From positions 1 through 56,163 of the forward strand of contig JAYPEI010000011.1 of assembly GCA_038125665.1 (NCBI GenBank): 56,163 bases of DNA, in the 5' to 3' direction. The notes below the pieces were generated by a model. That model was not told where the DNA came from, searched no databases, and saw nothing but the letters and a program-made list of their open reading frames with translations. Origin of the DNA: CAILUG01 sp038125665 (GTDB lineage: Bacteria; Pseudomonadota; Gammaproteobacteria; Pseudomonadales; Pseudohongiellaceae). Shown here piece after piece: positions 9,440 through 18,302 of this stretch. Made by a program: the position numbers and the translations under genes. Each line of letters starts with the position of its first letter. Position 1 is the stretch's first letter.

Positions 9440-10315
9440 ATGTCTATTTACGTAAAAGCCTCGTTGATTCGAGGTAGCAGTCTGGGTGTTTTGGCCGCTT
9501 ATTTGACCCTGGTTATGGTAGCTTTTACCACTAATTCCTTGGAAGCAGAGGCACAAACTGCTGAAGAGCGTAGACAGAAACTAGGTTCCTCAATTATGCA
9601 GCATCCGGGTGTGCTAGGTGCTTTAGCTCCAGAGAATTTAGCTGCTAATCGTCCTGCTCCCCCTTTTGATTTAACAGGAACATGGTTTGTTGACCTTAGT
9701 GAGGGTTTTAGCAATTTTATGTTTGGACCACCTTATCCTGAGTTCATTGGGCAAGCTAAGTTGGATTTTGAGGAAGGACAGCGCGCTCGGGCGGAGCGTC
9801 GTCCCTATCGTGACGCGATAGGACAATGTTTCCCAGCTGGTATTCCAATGATTATGACTCGTGTTTGGCCTATCGCCATGGTGCATTTGCCCACAGTGGT
9901 ATACATGATTTCAAATTTTAATAATTCCTTTCGTCAGATTTTCCTTGATGAAAGACAGTGGTCAAACCCGGATGAGGTTATCTATACCTATAATGGGGAA
10001 TCTCTAGGTCATTTTGAAGACGATACTCTGGTTGTCGATACACGATATATAGAAACATACAATCATTATATAGACTCTGGCATTCCAATATCTGAGCAGT
10101 TTCAGGTGCAGGAAAGAATCAAATTGGTAGAGGATGGCGAGATCTTGCAAATAGAGTACATTATGACTGATCCTATGAATTGGGAGGGGGAGTGGCGAAA
10201 TACCAAACAGTGGTTAAGAGTTGATTACACTGATATTGGTGAAGTTGAATGTCTACCCGACCTTAATGATAATCTACCAAGTACACAGGCAGGGCAAGTG
10301 GGTCTTGAGCGCTAA
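9440..10315 (+). CDS. Exported protein of unknown function, GTWF-type family
   Basis: 291 residues from an ATG preceded by AAAGGGA. A hydrophobic N-terminal segment ends near LEAEAQ, so it is probably exported. I do not recognise a named function. Visible marks are LTGTWFVDLSE near residue 76, a CFPAGIP segment, and NGESLGHFEDDTLVVDT, the last resembling beta-barrel proteins whose strands carry G-x-F-E-x-D/N-T-L. The same marks recur in the C-terminal half of the protein encoded at 32138-33163, where they are fused to a DUF6152 domain. The next gene, 61 bases downstream, is a stand-alone DUF6152 protein, so the two products probably work together in the periplasm. Confidence 0.8.
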   Translation: MSIYVKASLIRGSSLGVLAAYLTLVMVAFTTNSLEAEAQTAEERRQKLGSSIMQHPGVLGALAPENLAANRPAPPFDLTGTWFVDLSEGFSNFMFGPPYPEFIGQAKLDFEEGQRARAERRPYRDAIGQCFPAGIPMIMTRVWPIAMVHLPTVVYMISNFNNSFRQIFLDERQWSNPDEVIYTYNGESLGHFEDDTLVVDTRYIETYNHYIDSGIPISEQFQVQERIKLVEDGEILQIEYIMTDPMNWEGEWRNTKQWLRVDYTDIGEVECLPDLNDNLPSTQAGQVGLER

Positions 10316-10376
10316 AGTTTTTTAAACAACGTCATTTCCTAAAATATTTTCAACCTATTGGAAGAGGAATTTTTTC

Positions 10377-10832
10377 ATGCCAAACCAGAATTCTAAGGTG
10401 AGCAAACTGTTAACTTTTGAAAACAGTTTAGTCTTCTTAATGAGCATGACAGTTTTGCTTACCTCAACCTTAATACAGGCTCATCATTCAACTTCAGCCT
10501 TTGATTCAGAAAAAGTGGTCGTTTTGGAGGGGACTATCAGTCAGTTTCGTTGGATCAATCCCCATGCTTCTTTCAAATTAGAAGCAGATGCAAGCGAAGG
10601 GCCAGATGGCCTGTGGACCGTAGAAATGACTGCTCCTAACATTCTATTGAGACAGGGTTGGAAGCGAAACTCCATTCAACCTGGTGATAAAGTAAAAGTC
10701 TTTGTTAACCCGCTAAAAAATGCAATCACCCTGAACGATGGTAGCCAAGGCGGGCTTTATGTTGGTATCGAACTTGCTGATGGTTCTGCACTTGGACAAA
10801 CTGACGGCAGCGGAGCCTATAGGGACAGGTAA
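10377..10832 (+). CDS. DUF6152 family exported protein
   Basis: 151 residues; ATG preceded by AGAGGAA. The signal peptide ends near LIQAHH, after which the mature protein begins with the family mark HHSTSAFDSEKVVVLEGT, followed by RWINPHASF and VFVNPLKNA. DUF6152 proteins are small periplasmic beta-barrel-like proteins of unknown role, often beside PQQ dehydrogenases or cytochromes in marine Proteobacteria. It is downstream of the GTWF-type gene in what looks like a two-gene operon that ends at the terminator at 10932-10979. A fused version of both products is encoded at 32138-33163. Confidence 0.85.
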   Translation: MPNQNSKVSKLLTFENSLVFLMSMTVLLTSTLIQAHHSTSAFDSEKVVVLEGTISQFRWINPHASFKLEADASEGPDGLWTVEMTAPNILLRQGWKRNSIQPGDKVKVFVNPLKNAITLNDGSQGGLYVGIELADGSALGQTDGSGAYRDR

Positions 10833-10931
10833 GATTGCTCAGAACGAGAAAGACAAGAGATTAGCCATGGATTTATGTAAATTTATTAATACCCAGGCTT
10901 TTTTGTTCGGCCCTTTTTATAAAGAAACCTA

Positions 10932-10979
10932 ATAATAAAAAAAAGCCTGCACTATTCGAAGTACTGGCTTTTTATTATT
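10932..10979. terminator. Bidirectional rho-independent terminator
   Basis: The stem AAAAAGCC...GGCTTTTT with further pairing (ACT/AGT) around an ATTCGA loop is flanked by A-rich and T-rich runs. It serves the DUF6152 gene on the plus strand and the convergent cytochrome gene on the minus strand. Confidence 0.8.
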
Positions 10980-10997
10980 AGAAATACTGCAAGAAGT

Positions 10998-12359
10998 TTA
11001 TTTCATCTTGAGCACGTAGATATCATCATTTCTGCTAGGGTCAGTCGCAAGTCGCATCGAATGAACCAGATTCCCATTCACTGCAGGTGCTGAATTGCCC
11101 CAGCTCTTGCGGATGTAAGATAGAACATCAGCAATTTGTTGGTCCGTTAATAATTGGCGGAAGTAAGGCATATCATTTACATCAGGACCTTCATCAGAGA
11201 TGACACGAAGAGAACCGTTCAACGTTATGTTGATTAACGAGCTTGGATCATCCTCAAGCACAACTGGATTACCTGCAAGTGGCGCTTGGTATGGATAATA
11301 ACCTGAGCCATCGGTCACGTGGCAGTTTGAACAATACTCGAAATAGATTTGTGCACCTGGTTCAGAGAAATCTAGTTTAGTTAATGAATCTGAGGCAGCT
11401 GCATTGTACGCATAAGCCTGCTCATTAGTCTCTTTTATTGCAGGTAACGACTTGAGATATTCGGCCATAGCCATTAAGTCATCATTGCTCATATGGCTAG
11501 TAGAGTTATTAACAACCTCAACCATGGTGCCAAAAGCTGTACCAAATCGGTTATGACCAGTTCCAAGAAATTCAGCAATATCTTCTACAGACCAACGACC
11601 CAGGCCTGAGTTAACGTCACTGTTAAGTGATGAAGCATGCCAGTGATCAAGAAGGGCCCCTGACAGAAATTCACTGTCCTCTTCATTAGTTCCTTTTTCT
11701 TGTAGCATGATTCCACGTGGAGTATGGCATGCACCACAATGTCCCATACCCTGAGTCAAATAAGCACCTCGATTCCAGCTATCTGATTCACCTGCAACAG
11801 GAGAGTACGGACTGGTATCAAGGTTGAACACATTCCAAACTGCCATCGGCCATCGGGGGCTTTTCCAAGTCGGGATTTCGTTAGCAGGTTGAGTTTGAGA
11901 CACTGGAGCTACTTCATTCATTAGGAAGTTAAATAAGGCGCGCATATCTTGTTCTGACATTTTCGCATATGAGTTGTAAGGCATAGCTGGATAAAGACGG
12001 TGACCATCTTTGGCGATACCAGAACGCATGACACGATCGAATTCATCAAATGAGTAAGAACCAATACCAGTGTCAACATCAGGAGTGATGTTGGTGGCGT
12101 AAATACTCCCTAGCAGGGGTACTGCCATTTTCAAACCACCGGCTAGAGGAGCCCCATCTGGAGTAGAGTGACAGGCTACGCAATTGCCAAGACGCGCGAC
12201 ATATTCGCCATGTGACAAACCTACTGCAGCCGCTTGAGTAGCACTATCGGTAGCTGGCGTGCTGGCTGTTGTCACTGTTTCAGCATTACAGCCCACTAAG
12301 GCTGCGGTAATTAATAGACCGCTAGTCAGTAGACCAATATTTAGCTTTTTCAAAGACAT
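10998..12359 (-). CDS. Triheme cytochrome c lipoprotein (alcohol/gluconate dehydrogenase cytochrome-subunit type)
   Basis: 453 residues. The N-terminus is a lipoprotein signal with lipobox LVGC (Cys24). Three haem-binding motifs are visible: CVACH at residues 60-64, CGACH at 208-212 and CSNCH at 343-347. Spacing and length match the membrane-anchored triheme subunit that passes electrons from PQQ or flavin dehydrogenases to quinone or terminal oxidases. No dehydrogenase subunit lies directly beside it, so its partner may be one of the PQQ enzymes elsewhere in the window or genome. The gene is monocistronic between a bidirectional terminator and a 166-base spacer. A G7 tract sits two bases before the ATG, an unusual ribosome-binding context. 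Confidence 0.9.
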   Translation of the reverse strand: MSLKKLNIGLLTSGLLITAALVGCNAETVTTASTPATDSATQAAAVGLSHGEYVARLGNCVACHSTPDGAPLAGGLKMAVPLLGSIYATNITPDVDTGIGSYSFDEFDRVMRSGIAKDGHRLYPAMPYNSYAKMSEQDMRALFNFLMNEVAPVSQTQPANEIPTWKSPRWPMAVWNVFNLDTSPYSPVAGESDSWNRGAYLTQGMGHCGACHTPRGIMLQEKGTNEEDSEFLSGALLDHWHASSLNSDVNSGLGRWSVEDIAEFLGTGHNRFGTAFGTMVEVVNNSTSHMSNDDLMAMAEYLKSLPAIKETNEQAYAYNAAASDSLTKLDFSEPGAQIYFEYCSNCHVTDGSGYYPYQAPLAGNPVVLEDDPSSLINITLNGSLRVISDEGPDVNDMPYFRQLLTDQQIADVLSYIRKSWGNSAPAVNGNLVHSMRLATDPSRNDDIYVLKMK

Positions 12360-12525
12360 GTCCCCCCCGATGGGTTATTCTTAATGACCTAGGCTATAGA
12401 TTAACAAATAAGGGGAAACTTGCCTACAGTTCAGCAAAAGTTTGGATGCTTTCTTTAACACTTGACTAGTTTAGTGCTGTCTTAGGCGCTCAAACATACA
12501 AAATTCAGAAATAACTAGGCAACTC

Positions 12526-13023
12526 TCAATGCATATTTTGTCTCTTGTGGGTGCTGAGTTCCCACTCAGCTTGATACACGGTTTGTTCCAAGAGGTTGTA
12601 GATCATGTATAACATGGATGCATTTGCTATGATGTTTAAGCCTTGTCCCTCCTTGGGAAGTAACTGTAAGGTTAACTCATCATTAGTATGCGGAGTGACA
12701 TTAATGGTGTAGCCAATGACCCCTTTCTTACCTAAGGGGTATTCTAAGGGAAGTGACTGGTTGCCAAGATCAGTTTCAATCTTTGTCTCAGGCTGATAGG
12801 GTTTATCGAATGCGCCATTGCGCAATTGCTCGGTGGTTGACTTTAGGGCTGCCACTTGCTGCACTCCCCCCATCTTGTCCAATTGCTCACTAATCACCTT
12901 CATCAGTAGGGCTGTAAATCGTCTTGTTAGCCAGAGACGGAATTCTTGCCCATTACCAGAGCTAGCGCGCATGAGCAGCCTATCTTCTTCAGGGGATAAG
13001 GTGACGTTGATTTGTAATGACAT
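12526..13023 (-). CDS. Conserved protein of unknown function (EFRLWLTRRF motif)
   Basis: 165 residues, no signal peptide and no membrane segment, so cytoplasmic. It opens with a short beta-like stretch (LQINVTLSPEEDRLLMRASS) followed by EFRLWLTRRFTALLMKV, a motif I associate from memory with short uncharacterised proteobacterial proteins. The C-terminal third (LNIIANASMLYMIYNLLEQTV) looks helical. No function is recognised. It stands alone on the minus strand, with a long non-coding stretch upstream. Confidence 0.6.
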   Translation of the reverse strand: MSLQINVTLSPEEDRLLMRASSGNGQEFRLWLTRRFTALLMKVISEQLDKMGGVQQVAALKSTTEQLRNGAFDKPYQPETKIETDLGNQSLPLEYPLGKKGVIGYTINVTPHTNDELTLQLLPKEGQGLNIIANASMLYMIYNLLEQTVYQAEWELSTHKRQNMH

Positions 13024-14024
13024 TATCTAATTCAGTTCCTTATGATCCTGATTAGTAGTTGCATTTAACTTGCTTCAGTTAAGCTGATTCAAGAGCCCAG
13101 ACATACACCTGTCATAGTTCTCATGAATGCTACAAAAATTATGTTAGCCCTTTGTGGAGCAGGATCAATTTTTAGTTAAACTTGCAATCTTAAGAACAAA
13201 GCGTTTTGGGCAAAAGTAGCATAATAGATTTATTCTAGCTGCAATTCGAGGTAACCACCATCAGATAGACTACCTATGGCATACTTATTTTTCCTGACAC
13301 ACTTTTATTACTGATCACTGGAAGTGAAAAAAGAGTATGCACAGCTGGCTAGGATAAATCTCATAGGAACTGCAGAGCATCATCGCTCTCTCTTTAAGAT
13401 TATTGTGCATTTTTATGAGGTTTTCTAGATAAGGGAGTTTCTTTAGTTGAGAAGGAGCTGTTCCAACCGGTACTGAACAAGCTATCTCTAAGACTCGTGC
13501 TGAGTATGAGTTTTGGATCAATCATTAATTCCTCAGAGTTAGTCTTGATGAGCACTAAAAAATATTTAGTTCATCAGCATCTGGTCTCAGACAAATGTTA
13601 CTTAACTTGGTATCGTATTGAGAATAAGTAGCTACGTTCATTTTTGAAGCTCGGTGAAAGTGTGTTCATTGAAAACAACGGTGGTAATGAGCCAAACAGT
13701 AGCGATATGCATCACTATCTGTTACAAGGGCTAAGGCACTATTTGTTTCCTGCTTGGAGTTAGCCCAAAATCTGTCGTTTATAACAAAACAAAGATCTGC
13801 CCAACTTCTTACTTAGGTCAAGTGACGTGGAATTGCGGCGAAGTAGCCGGGATGAGAAGCTTGCGGGGCTAGGGGTTGGATTTTCATCCAACTTGTCTAC
13901 AAGAGTACCCGAACTGGTCCTTTGATATCTTTAGGAGTTAAAGTTTTTCATGGTATGGTCACCAAGGAATGAAAACTTTCGAGTGCCGAGTCAACCTTAT
14001 CCTAATTGAAACGTTTGTTGCCTT
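13024..14024. other. 1 kb intergenic region without a convincing gene
   Basis: No well-supported coding region, tRNA or clear terminator is visible. Short open frames have no ribosome-binding site or recognisable product. One plus-strand frame interrupted by a single stop (13548-13763) is listed separately as a possible remnant. The promoter of the sigma-factor gene must lie near its 3' end, but no good -35/-10 pair stands out, as would be expected if the sigma factor uses its own promoter type. Confidence 0.5.
13548..13763 (+). pseudogene. Possible small gene remnant interrupted by one in-frame TAG
   Basis: From ATG 13548 the frame reads 27 sense codons, a TAG at 13629-13631, then 43 more sense codons to TAG 13761-13763. 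The second part (for example LRSFLKLGESVFIENNGG) looks protein-like in composition. No family is recognised, and an open run of this size can arise by chance, so this is only a candidate. Confidence 0.15.
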
Positions 14025-14669
14025 ATGACTATATCATTGACTCTTAAAAAAGCTTCGACTGAAATGTCAAATCCTTATTGTAATGAAGCAGATAATGCCA
14101 GGTTGGCCAAGCCTGTTGGTGATTCAATTGATGTTTTCTTTGCCTCCGTAGAATGCAGAGCTTTGCGGATGGCTCAATTTGCCACACGGCAATCTCCTGA
14201 TGCCTTCGATTTAGTTCAGGAAGCGATGATCAAACTGATTGAAGTCTATGGAGATCGTCCGGTTAGAGAATGCCGAATTTTATTTTTCAAAATTCTACAT
14301 AACAGAATACTGGATTGGCATCGGCGTAACAAAGTTCGCAGCCGTTTTCGGGTATGGTTTTTCCAAGATCTAGAGTCAGAAATTGATCCCTTGGAACAGA
14401 TTCCCGATACAGCAGTTAGAGATGGAGAAACACAACTCACGCTAGATTTGACGATCGAGGCATTGAACAACGCAGTCGAGGCCTTGCCACTAAGGCAGCA
14501 ACAAGCTTTTTTATTACGAGCTTGGGAAGGATTGAATGTGCGAGATGCTGCTGTAGCTATGGGCTGCAGTGAGGGCAGTATAAAAACACATTACTCTAGA
14601 GCAGTGCATAGCCTGAGGAAGTCACTTGCACAGCACTATAATATAGAGAGTGATTCAGATGACCAATAG
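14025..14669 (+). CDS. ECF-type RNA polymerase sigma-70 factor
   Basis: 214 residues. Region 2 is seen at DAFDLVQEAMIKLIE with the following FFKILHNRILDWHRR helix. Region 4 is seen at ALPLRQQQAFLLRAWEGLNV followed by the helix-turn-helix GCSEGSIKTHYSRAVHSLRK. There is no region 3, as in extracytoplasmic-function sigma factors. The next two genes encode a single-pass DUF3619 protein and an exported DUF3106 protein, the usual arrangement where a membrane protein restrains the sigma factor. The following gene starts inside this one, so production of the two is probably coupled. ATG 14025 gives the longest product; the later ATG at residue 14 is possible. Confidence 0.88.
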   Translation: MTISLTLKKASTEMSNPYCNEADNARLAKPVGDSIDVFFASVECRALRMAQFATRQSPDAFDLVQEAMIKLIEVYGDRPVRECRILFFKILHNRILDWHRRNKVRSRFRVWFFQDLESEIDPLEQIPDTAVRDGETQLTLDLTIEALNNAVEALPLRQQQAFLLRAWEGLNVRDAAVAMGCSEGSIKTHYSRAVHSLRKSLAQHYNIESDSDDQ

Positions 14670-15072
14670 TTCCTCTCGTGACAACAAATACACAGAAAAA
14701 CAAACGCTTTTTGCTAAGCAAGTCACTGCTAGACTTGAGTCCGACTTAAGCAGACTTGATGCTTTATCGATAGAGCGATTGTATGGCATTCGTCAGCGAG
14801 CTCTCGCTGTGAGAGTCCGGCAAAGTATTAATCAACCTGATCGAAATGTTGAAAACTCAGCGAGTAAAATGATGCGTTTGGTAAAGTATCTGCCTGCAGG
14901 ATTAGCGACTGCTGCTTTGCTGATTGTCAGTTTACAAAACACAGTACAGCGACAAAGTGAGGAGCAGCCAATTGATGCTGATTTACTTATGACTCAGGAA
15001 GATCTGGATTTTTATGAGGATTACGAATTTTATGAGTGGCTTGCAACTAACAATGTTGACAGCGCAGATTAA
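14659..15072 (+). CDS. DUF3619 family single-pass membrane protein, candidate anti-sigma factor
   Basis: 137 residues from the ATG at 14659 (an in-frame GTG lies at 14650), overlapping the sigma-factor gene by 11 bases. The N-terminal half has the DUF3619 pattern RLESDLSRLDALSIERL followed by RQRALAVR. One membrane helix follows (YLPAGLATAALLIVSLQ), then an acidic periplasmic tail rich in D, E and Y. DUF3619 genes sit beside ECF sigma factors, mostly in beta- and gammaproteobacteria. An anti-sigma role is inferred from topology and position, not shown. Confidence 0.8.
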   Translation: MTNSSSRDNKYTEKQTLFAKQVTARLESDLSRLDALSIERLYGIRQRALAVRVRQSINQPDRNVENSASKMMRLVKYLPAGLATAALLIVSLQNTVQRQSEEQPIDADLLMTQEDLDFYEDYEFYEWLATNNVDSAD

Positions 15073-15139
15073 AGATAAAGGTAGATTAGGACTTAATGTT
15101 GGAATTCCTAATAATTAAAAAAAGTACAGAGATACAGTG

Positions 15140-15580
15140 ATGAGTATTTTGGCTAACTTCAAGCAGTCTAACATTTTAGGTAAAAGTGTTATTTTCTGTG
15201 TTTTGTTTCTTACATACATGCTGCCAATCTTTTCACAGCCAGTAATGGGCGCCGAGATGCTTGATTGGAATGATCTTAGTGATTTGCAAAGAGAGCAGTT
15301 AGAGCATTTTAAGCAGCGTTGGGAATCTATGTCCGTTGAGGTTCGCGAAAGAGTGATTCGACGTATGGATCGTTTAAATCATTTATCTCCGCAAGAGCGA
15401 AATCAGATAGAAGCACGAAGCAAGCATTTTAGAAGTTTGCCTCCTGAGGCGCGACAAAGAATGCGTCAAAGGTTTGAAGAATTTAGAAATATGTCAGAGG
15501 CAGAACGTGAAGTGATTCGCGAGCGTTTCCGGCAGTGGAGACATGAACGTTACTCGTTGGACTACCCGCCACCCAAGTGA
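15140..15580 (+). CDS. DUF3106 family exported protein
   Basis: 146 residues from ATG 15140; a GTG directly precedes it at 15137. A signal peptide ends near QPVMGA. The mature part is charged and helical with repeated L-x-P-x-x-R/x-M-S-x-x-x-R units (LSPQERNQIEARS, LPPEARQRMRQRF, MSEAEREVIRERF), the DUF3106 pattern, and resembles small periplasmic helical chaperone or sensor proteins such as the CpxP/RseP-associated type. It lies 67 bases after the DUF3619 gene on the same strand, so a periplasmic sensing arm of the sigma-factor module is plausible. Confidence 0.82.
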   Translation: MSILANFKQSNILGKSVIFCVLFLTYMLPIFSQPVMGAEMLDWNDLSDLQREQLEHFKQRWESMSVEVRERVIRRMDRLNHLSPQERNQIEARSKHFRSLPPEARQRMRQRFEEFRNMSEAEREVIRERFRQWRHERYSLDYPPPK

Positions 15581-15629
15581 TGCATATCAACTAAAATCCA
15601 CTTAGACTAAACCGAATTTTGACTTAAGA

Positions 15630-15661
15630 TTCCCAGAAAAATATAAGTGATTTTTTGGGAT
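15630..15661. terminator. Possible bidirectional terminator hairpin
   Basis: ATCCC/TCCCA-type arms: TCCCAGAAAAAT pairs with ATTTTTTGGGA around ATAAGTG with one bulge. It lies between the convergent DUF3106 and serC genes. The T-run is inside the stem rather than after it, so efficiency is uncertain. Confidence 0.35.
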
Positions 15662-15757
15662 GGATGTACTAAGCATCGTTAACAATGAAAATGTCACAAA
15701 ATTTTTTTACAAAATACTGAACTAACTTCACCAAGATCGAATGGCTTGAAAGTACCT

Positions 15758-16849
15758 TTAGCCCTTGAGTCGAGCAAATTCACGCATGTAATCTGCCAGT
15801 TTTGCACAGCCTTCCAGAGGCATTGGGTTGTATAACGAGGCCCTTGCGCCACCTACTAGTCGATGTCCTTTTAATGCATATAGGCCATTAGTTAGTGCTT
15901 CTTTAAGGAATAAACTGGTAAGTTCTTCATTTGGTAAAGTAAAGGTTACATTCATGAGAGAGCGATCTTCTTTGGCAGTTGGACCATGATAGAAATCCAT
16001 AGAATCTATGACATCATAAATCATTTTTGCTTTTGCAGCATTTATTGTCGCCAGCGCTGAGAGTCCACCTTGATCCTTAATCCACTGCAGAATTAGTGAC
16101 ATGGTATAAATGGCAAAAGTATTAATGGTGTTTGGCATTGAGTGATTTTTTTGATAAGTCAGGTAATCCAGTAGAGAAGGGGTATAGTGGAGTGCGTGAC
16201 CTATTAGATCTTTGCGAACAATCACAACTGAAGTGCCGGCCACACCGAGATTTTTCTGAAGCCCAGCGAAAATCAACCCAATTCTAGAGAAGTCCAGGGG
16301 GCGTGAGAAAATATCAGAAGTCGCATCAATCACCAGGGGAATATCCTGCATATCAGGATATTCTGCATACTGAGTCCCATAAATAGTGTTGTTACTGGTC
16401 AAGTAGGCATAAGAAACATCACTATCTAACATCTCGCGTGAAAAAGCTGGAATCTTAGCGTACTGATCAGCTTCTCCACTGCTTACGATCTGAATGTTGC
16501 CGAAACGTTGGGCTTCTCTGTTGGCAAGTTTAGAAAAGTTACCAGTTTCTGTGTAGGCAGCTTTATGTCCTGGCTTTAGATTTAGTAAATTGAGTGGTAC
16601 AGCTCCGAACTGCATTTGAGCGCCACCATGAATGTAAAGAATTTCATAGTTGTCAGGAAGATGAGAAAGCTCTCTTATAAGTTCATCACAGCGAGATAGC
16701 ACACCTTCAAATTCTTTTGAGCGATGAGAGATTTCAATGACCGAAACTCCCATATTATTGAAGTTCAGTAGCTCTTCTTTGATTTGTTGCATCACTGGAA
16801 AGGGTAGCATGGCAGGGCCTGCACCAAAATTGTAGACTGGATCGCTCAT
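15758..16849 (-). CDS. serC: Phosphoserine aminotransferase
   Basis: 363 residues, the usual length. It converts 3-phosphohydroxypyruvate and glutamate to phosphoserine (serine synthesis), and also serves pyridoxal phosphate synthesis. Diagnostic stretches are VYNFGAGPAMLP at the N-terminus, HGGAQMQF, and the PLP lysine in GLQKNLGVAG. The C-terminus has GHRLVGGARASLYNP with the phosphate-binding arginine. It is cytoplasmic. It lies 96 bases downstream of serA on the same strand, so two successive steps of serine synthesis are neighbours. Confidence 0.97.
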   Translation of the reverse strand: MSDPVYNFGAGPAMLPFPVMQQIKEELLNFNNMGVSVIEISHRSKEFEGVLSRCDELIRELSHLPDNYEILYIHGGAQMQFGAVPLNLLNLKPGHKAAYTETGNFSKLANREAQRFGNIQIVSSGEADQYAKIPAFSREMLDSDVSYAYLTSNNTIYGTQYAEYPDMQDIPLVIDATSDIFSRPLDFSRIGLIFAGLQKNLGVAGTSVVIVRKDLIGHALHYTPSLLDYLTYQKNHSMPNTINTFAIYTMSLILQWIKDQGGLSALATINAAKAKMIYDVIDSMDFYHGPTAKEDRSLMNVTFTLPNEELTSLFLKEALTNGLYALKGHRLVGGARASLYNPMPLEGCAKLADYMREFARLKG

Positions 16850-16945
16850 AGAGATATTCCGAAATTTCTAGCTTTTGATCTGGGTACAGCTATCTATATT
16901 ACAATTATAGCATTTTCAGTTGCACCGAATTTTCTTCACAACGGG

Positions 16946-18121
16946 TTAAACAACCCACACTTTGACAACATGTTCAATGTTGACAATTGCCTCTAGAGTT
17001 TCTGCCGACGGAACAGTTTCTAGATCTATCAAGTTATAGGCTAATTCCCCACGACTCTTGTTAACCATGTCGTTAATATTAATGTCTTGTTCAGCTAGTG
17101 CGGACAGAATTTTACCAAGCATGCCGGGAACATTTTGGTTAACCACTGCCATACGTGCTGAACCACATCGCTCCAGTTGCAGTGTTGGGAAATTGACCGA
17201 ATTACGAATGTTGCCATTTTCCAAGAAGTCTCGGAGTTGATCAGCTGCCATCATGGCACAATTTTCCTCAGCCTCTTCAGTGCTGGCTCCTATGTGTGGC
17301 AGCAGTTTACATTTTGGATGGCCCAGCAGCTCACGCGTTGGAAAGTCACAGATATAAGAGGATAAGCGGTTAGAGTTAAGTCCTTCGAGGAGCGCGTGAC
17401 TGTCTACGATAGCATCCCGCGAGAAGTTCAAAAGAACCGAGCCAGTTTTAAAATAATTGATAACTTTGCGGTCAATCAAGTTTTTGGTGTTTTCAAGAAC
17501 AGGCAAATGCAGGGTGACATAATCTGAACGTGATATTAGGCTTGTCAGATTTTCCTGCTTTTCGACTTGATTTGCTAAACGCCAAGCAGCGTCAACTGAC
17601 AAGGCAGGATCAAAACCAAGTACCCTCATGCCCAGTTGGATGGCGGCTTCTGCCACCAGAGCGCCAATAGCCCCTAAGCCTACGATCCCTAGAGTTTTTC
17701 CTGCTAGCTCGTGACCTTTAAAATTAGCTTTTTCAGCTTCAACTAGCTGGCTTAAAGCTGGTCCATCCAAGTTTTCGCTTTGGAGAGAGTTAACCCACAG
17801 CATCCCAGGAATGATGCTGCGGGTTGAGAGTAGTAATGAGCATAGTACCAACTCTTTCACAGCATTGGCATTGGCACCAGGGGTGTTGAAAACTACAATT
17901 CCTGCTTTGGAGAGGTCAGCTACTGGAATATTGTTAGTTCCAGCACCGGCACGAGCTACGGCTTTGAGTTTAGGCCCTATGGCTTGAATATCTAGTTTAT
18001 GGCTGCGCAATAAGATAGCGTCGGCATCACTTATATTTTCAGCAACTTGATAATTTTGGGTAGGAAAACGGCTCAAGCCATGCTCTGAGATCTGATTGAA
18101 AGTCTGGATTTTAAAAGTCAT
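16946..18121 (-). CDS. serA: D-3-phosphoglycerate dehydrogenase
   Basis: 391 residues. It oxidises 3-phosphoglycerate with NAD, the first step of serine synthesis. The Rossmann motif GIVGLGAIGALVAEAA is present, with the catalytic arginine region (NFSRDAIVD) and the catalytic histidine in LPHIGASTEEAEENCA. The C-terminal ACT domain (NQNVPGMLGKILSALAEQD) usually binds serine for feedback control. The product is close to the short form lacking the large intervening domain. It faces away from the GIY-YIG gene with a 181-base divergent spacer and precedes serC on the same strand. Confidence 0.96.
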   Translation of the reverse strand: MTFKIQTFNQISEHGLSRFPTQNYQVAENISDADAILLRSHKLDIQAIGPKLKAVARAGAGTNNIPVADLSKAGIVVFNTPGANANAVKELVLCSLLLSTRSIIPGMLWVNSLQSENLDGPALSQLVEAEKANFKGHELAGKTLGIVGLGAIGALVAEAAIQLGMRVLGFDPALSVDAAWRLANQVEKQENLTSLISRSDYVTLHLPVLENTKNLIDRKVINYFKTGSVLLNFSRDAIVDSHALLEGLNSNRLSSYICDFPTRELLGHPKCKLLPHIGASTEEAEENCAMMAADQLRDFLENGNIRNSVNFPTLQLERCGSARMAVVNQNVPGMLGKILSALAEQDININDMVNKSRGELAYNLIDLETVPSAETLEAIVNIEHVVKVWVV

Positions 18122-18302
18122 GAAATTATCTGCGTGAGTGCGTAAGTTCCTTAGATTATAGCTTCAAACTATCTACAGTTGCTAGCTGCTAAAGAAGACA
18201 AGAATTACCTAAGTGGCTCTATTAAATTGGGGTATTATGCTGCTAGTAGGTAAGATAAGTGGAAGCCCCGTTACTCACAATCACATGTAGCAAAGAGGTC
18301 CG

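Noticed and set aside
13315..13521. Minus-strand open frame of 68 codons in the long spacer
   Set aside because: No ribosome-binding site, no recognisable domain, and the residues look random; treated as chance.
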